Assembly: GCA_938041335.1 (NCBI GenBank)
Contig: CALIAF010000009.1
Coordinates: forward strand, 58,370 to 122,369
Source of the DNA: an uncultured Ulvibacter sp.
GTDB taxonomy: Bacteria > Bacteroidota > Bacteroidia > Flavobacteriales > Flavobacteriaceae
DNA: 64,000 bases
Reading direction: 5' to 3'
The notes beneath the pieces are model-generated. The model made no database searches and was not told the DNA's origin. It was given only the letters and a program-made list of their open reading frames with translations. Each line of letters opens with the position of its first letter. The first letter of the stretch is position 1. The position numbers and the translations under genes were made by a program. This document shows positions 63,101 through 64,000 of this stretch, one piece after another.

Positions 63101-63266
63101 GCTAAAATTAAATTATTATTTGAGTTTTAAGAATAACTTAAATAGTGATGATAAACGTCAATTGAAGAACAATATTCAAAGTCAGTATTTGAAATTTAAT
63201 AATAAAACTGATGTTGGAGATATTCAGAAGGGTATAGCGTCAACAGCAATAAATAAAAAAGCATAA
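60165..63266 (+). CDS. Metallophosphoesterase-STAND NTPase, candidate defence protein
   Basis: From the ATG at 60165 (preceded closely by AGGAG) the protein has 1033 residues. Residues 1-300 are a calcineurin-like phosphoesterase with every metal motif: DLH (8-10), GD (46-47), GNHD (85-88), HHH (211-213) and GHIH (240-243). A STAND/NACHT-like NTPase follows: Walker A GKDKCGKT (398-405) and Walker B FVLLLDN (467-473). The rest is alpha-helical, a likely sensor. The effector-NTPase-sensor order is that of anti-phage Avs/STAND proteins, where target binding triggers oligomerisation and effector activity; here the effector would be a nuclease or phosphodiesterase. It is markedly AT-rich and flanked by repeats, which suggests transfer. 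Confidence 0.8.
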   Translation: MKILHITDLHYTNQIGGRTKQKKLLDNFFIDLEDNVSDIDFVIFSGDLVQRGDKVEDFELARTNFLDRIVNVTKIDKKDFFMCPGNHDIDRSVVSKSLIKYLDEDINDNDELNKFFKKENTDLINSHKPLKNYRDFVADYFKENVSPLDYEEEMYSTHIRNTEDGKVGFVCLNTSWRSVGINDDNNLLFPTSKVDEALDRIMSCDIKILLHHHPLKDLRPWNLYHIEDLLHKRFDFMLSGHIHKNNLSLDLTPNDGVIKLGSSANLSFEVSAQIGYSLITLDYTESIFSVDFRMYDIKHEVFYPLECKKYDIPSNETLKKQNELRKNIRKRFLEELDDSKSLFVESNSKDERKYLLELSTSPVLKEKSVSEVLNDENSHPDYHWDNFFKFEKDYIAYGKDKCGKTIMLKKLELELLRDFSIHNRIPYYIDVKYWSNSNNEFNFFKELSKYYYTNTNAAIKLFEEKNFVLLLDNFHLEDNSTKDIIEKIVSENDNVKVVICSVNSALNSLDAARFDGRELKKLYFHRLRKIHIKELTKKNYNFSDEKEDQIVEKINSIFKKLSIPFNYWTISIFLWVFNKDANNKLNNDVDLINLYVEKLLEKEQLTVSASTFTFNNYKKLLAYFAHFLLTKHHQKSYYAKYSDIIKFIQLYLDKNPRLRINPKDIFDYLDSKSLLRKKDEDFYSFRLNGVFEYFVAYYMTFDQAFLDEAIEDKSFYLSFSNEFELYAGFKRDNVDFLNKIYSKTQNHFLSLSQDYNLNETSLDTILISKIVEADKLGKFIEKYSRKFQDGLSVVEQDKIEEQMIQEMRLDENHSEVKKKEVKSFNESSESLENSLTILGKVFRNIDDINDSDLVYKIFDYIIDNACLWSFKLLDEFGEMDISEIVKTDDKGEAQGLLKLISNVIPTLVQVRLYDMLGHINLEGIILDRLEKAKTDSKNNQFKLFIYTFLLLDINYIQHKKLVEDIIPLIRIPIIKYSFLLKLNYYLSFKNNLNSDDKRQLKNNIQSQYLKFNNKTDVGDIQKGIASTAINKKA

Positions 63267-63267
63267 T

Positions 63268-63476
63268 TTTTTCTCGGCCTCAGAAAACTTTGGTAAAACA
63301 ATAGGGGAGTTGAGCGTTAAGCGCTTTAGAGAGTTAGACCAAAGTAATCTAGATTAGTACAAATATTTAAGGCTAGTTCAAAGCTATCTTAAGACTAACA
63401 AAGACTTTCTAAAGTGTAGCGTCCGGATAGCTATCGGGAGACCCGTAGATTGTTTCCAAAGGTTTGGGCAGCCTTG
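63268..63476 (+). pseudogene. Possible gene-tail remnant after the STAND gene
   Basis: The frame from 63271 reads SASENFGKTIGELSVKRFRE and LDQSNLD, meets a TAG at 63357 and then continues YKYLRLVQSYLKTNKDFLKC to a stop at 63474. This looks like a coding sequence with one nonsense codon and no start. I do not recognise the parent protein. Confidence 0.25.
63422..63439. repeat. Near-perfect palindrome around GATAGCTATC
   Basis: TCCGGATAGCTATCGGGA, of the type commonly dispersed in Bacteroidota intergenic DNA. Confidence 0.45.
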
Positions 63477-63512
63477 ATTTTTTGTTTCGTTTTTCATCAA
63501 GGAAAAATGAAA
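63471..63512. repeat. Repetitive intergenic hairpin
   Basis: CCTTGA (63472) with TCAAGG (63497), overlapped by TTTCGTTTTTC (63485-63495) with GAAAAATGAAA (63502-63512). The sequence resembles a dispersed flavobacterial repeat. Confidence 0.45.
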
Positions 63513-63789
63513 AGAGTATAAATCAATAGTACTATGTGATTTCTATTTTACATAATAATAAAGCCTTCAACAAAAAAGTATTAATCAAATAGACTAAACA
63601 AGTAAGTGTAAAGAAATTTACTGTGGCTTTAGTGTTGGATTAAATTTTTTACTCTTACGGGCAAACCGTTCCATAATTCTCTTAAAAAACTTTTACAGCA
63701 CAATTGTCCAGAATACGCGAGTATTTCAAACTAGAACAAAACAAGCTTTGTATGCGGCTGCAAGCGATGGCAAATTGTGTGTAGAATTA

Positions 63790-63824
63790 ATTGCTTTTTC
63801 TGCAATTATATTATGCAAAGCAAT
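63790..63824. repeat. Hairpin next to the right flanking repeat
   Basis: ATTGCTTT (63790-63797) pairs with AAAGCAAT (63817-63824), with TGCA and TGCA inside. Confidence 0.4.
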
Positions 63825-63845
63825 CCTAGCGTAATTGCAGCGGCA

Positions 63846-63869
63846 ATTTTACATAACGACTAATTATGG
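63846..63869. repeat. 24-nt flanking repeat, right copy
   Basis: It starts ATTTTACATAACG and ends CTAATTATGG; two mismatches from the left copy at 59774, same orientation. Confidence 0.5.
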
Positions 63870-64000
63870 TACATTATGCAAGATCTTCGAGTCAGATGAA
63901 ACCAAAAAGTTTAATGACCCACAGACGGCTTATAAATGAGCCAGACGATATATTCTAGGGATATTTTACATAATAGAGAATTATAGCTATCAAATGGACT

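Larger units (their letters stand above)
63513..64000. other. Non-coding right flank with degenerate repeats
   Basis: No gene is seen. It contains ATTTTACATAA-type sequences at 63545 and 63963 (the latter matching the 24-nt repeat at about 18 of 24 positions), a hairpin at 63790 and the right 24-nt repeat. Confidence 0.45.

Noticed and set aside
59743..64000. Insertion sequence or prophage as the source of the island
   Set aside because: No transposase, integrase or phage structural gene and no terminal inverted repeats were found; only repeats and one large gene.

Overview
The window is about 64 kb of low-GC DNA from a member of the Bacteroidota, most likely a marine, gliding-type Flavobacteriaceae. 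The evidence is a large block of type IX secretion (T9SS) and gliding genes (PorP/SprF proteins, a SprB-like adhesin, type A and type B C-terminal sorting domains), many Bacteroidota-style lipoproteins, promoters of the form TTTG-N19-TAnnTTTG, and conserved flavobacterial small proteins. The genus cannot be fixed from the sequence alone. No rRNA, tRNA, CRISPR array, prophage or transposase was seen.

Layout. 1-7 kb: end of an rRNA methyltransferase gene, hpf, a secreted Asp-box propeller protein, a YceI operon divergent from a membrane-bound winged-helix regulator, and a cold-shock-domain protein. 7-23 kb: a minus-strand surface block with PorP/SprF, a 3223-residue SprB-repeat adhesin, a PorP/coiled-coil/SPOR-like fusion, a second CHU_C protein and a beta-helix protein. 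23-35 kb: mostly plus-strand housekeeping and stress genes (two near-identical cold-shock genes, DnaJ/KTSC, DEAD helicase, M13 peptidase, selO, msrA, lipoprotein, atypical SDR) and an EamA transporter. 35-47 kb: a LysM protein, then a one-directional minus-strand cluster: histidine kinase, LytTR regulator, Tat/lipoprotein with transglutaminase-like and VWA domains, CHAT protease-like lipoprotein, a 57-residue ORF and three further lipoproteins, two of them sharing a domain. 47-59 kb: thiE, a half-helicase, a T9SS cargo protein, an acyl-CoA oxidase-like enzyme, a plus-strand cluster of metallo-beta-lactamase-fold hydrolase, AraC regulator and adenylate cyclase, and a bestrophin. 59-64 kb: an accessory island with a degenerate caspase-fold protein, a metallophosphoesterase-STAND NTPase that looks like a defence gene, imperfect 24-nt flanking repeats and other repeat debris.

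The best candidate for an undescribed system is the kinase/regulator/VWA/CHAT lipoprotein cluster. It has a textbook promoter with LytTR-like direct repeats immediately upstream of the -33 element, tying the two-component pair to a predicted extracytoplasmic caspase-like protease and its partners. The second is the phosphoesterase-STAND gene in its repeat-flanked island. A third, genome-scale signal is a 10-base word (CTTCGGAAAT) found exactly 12 times, six per strand, far above chance; it behaves like an uptake or Chi-type sequence. Counts and positions were read by eye.
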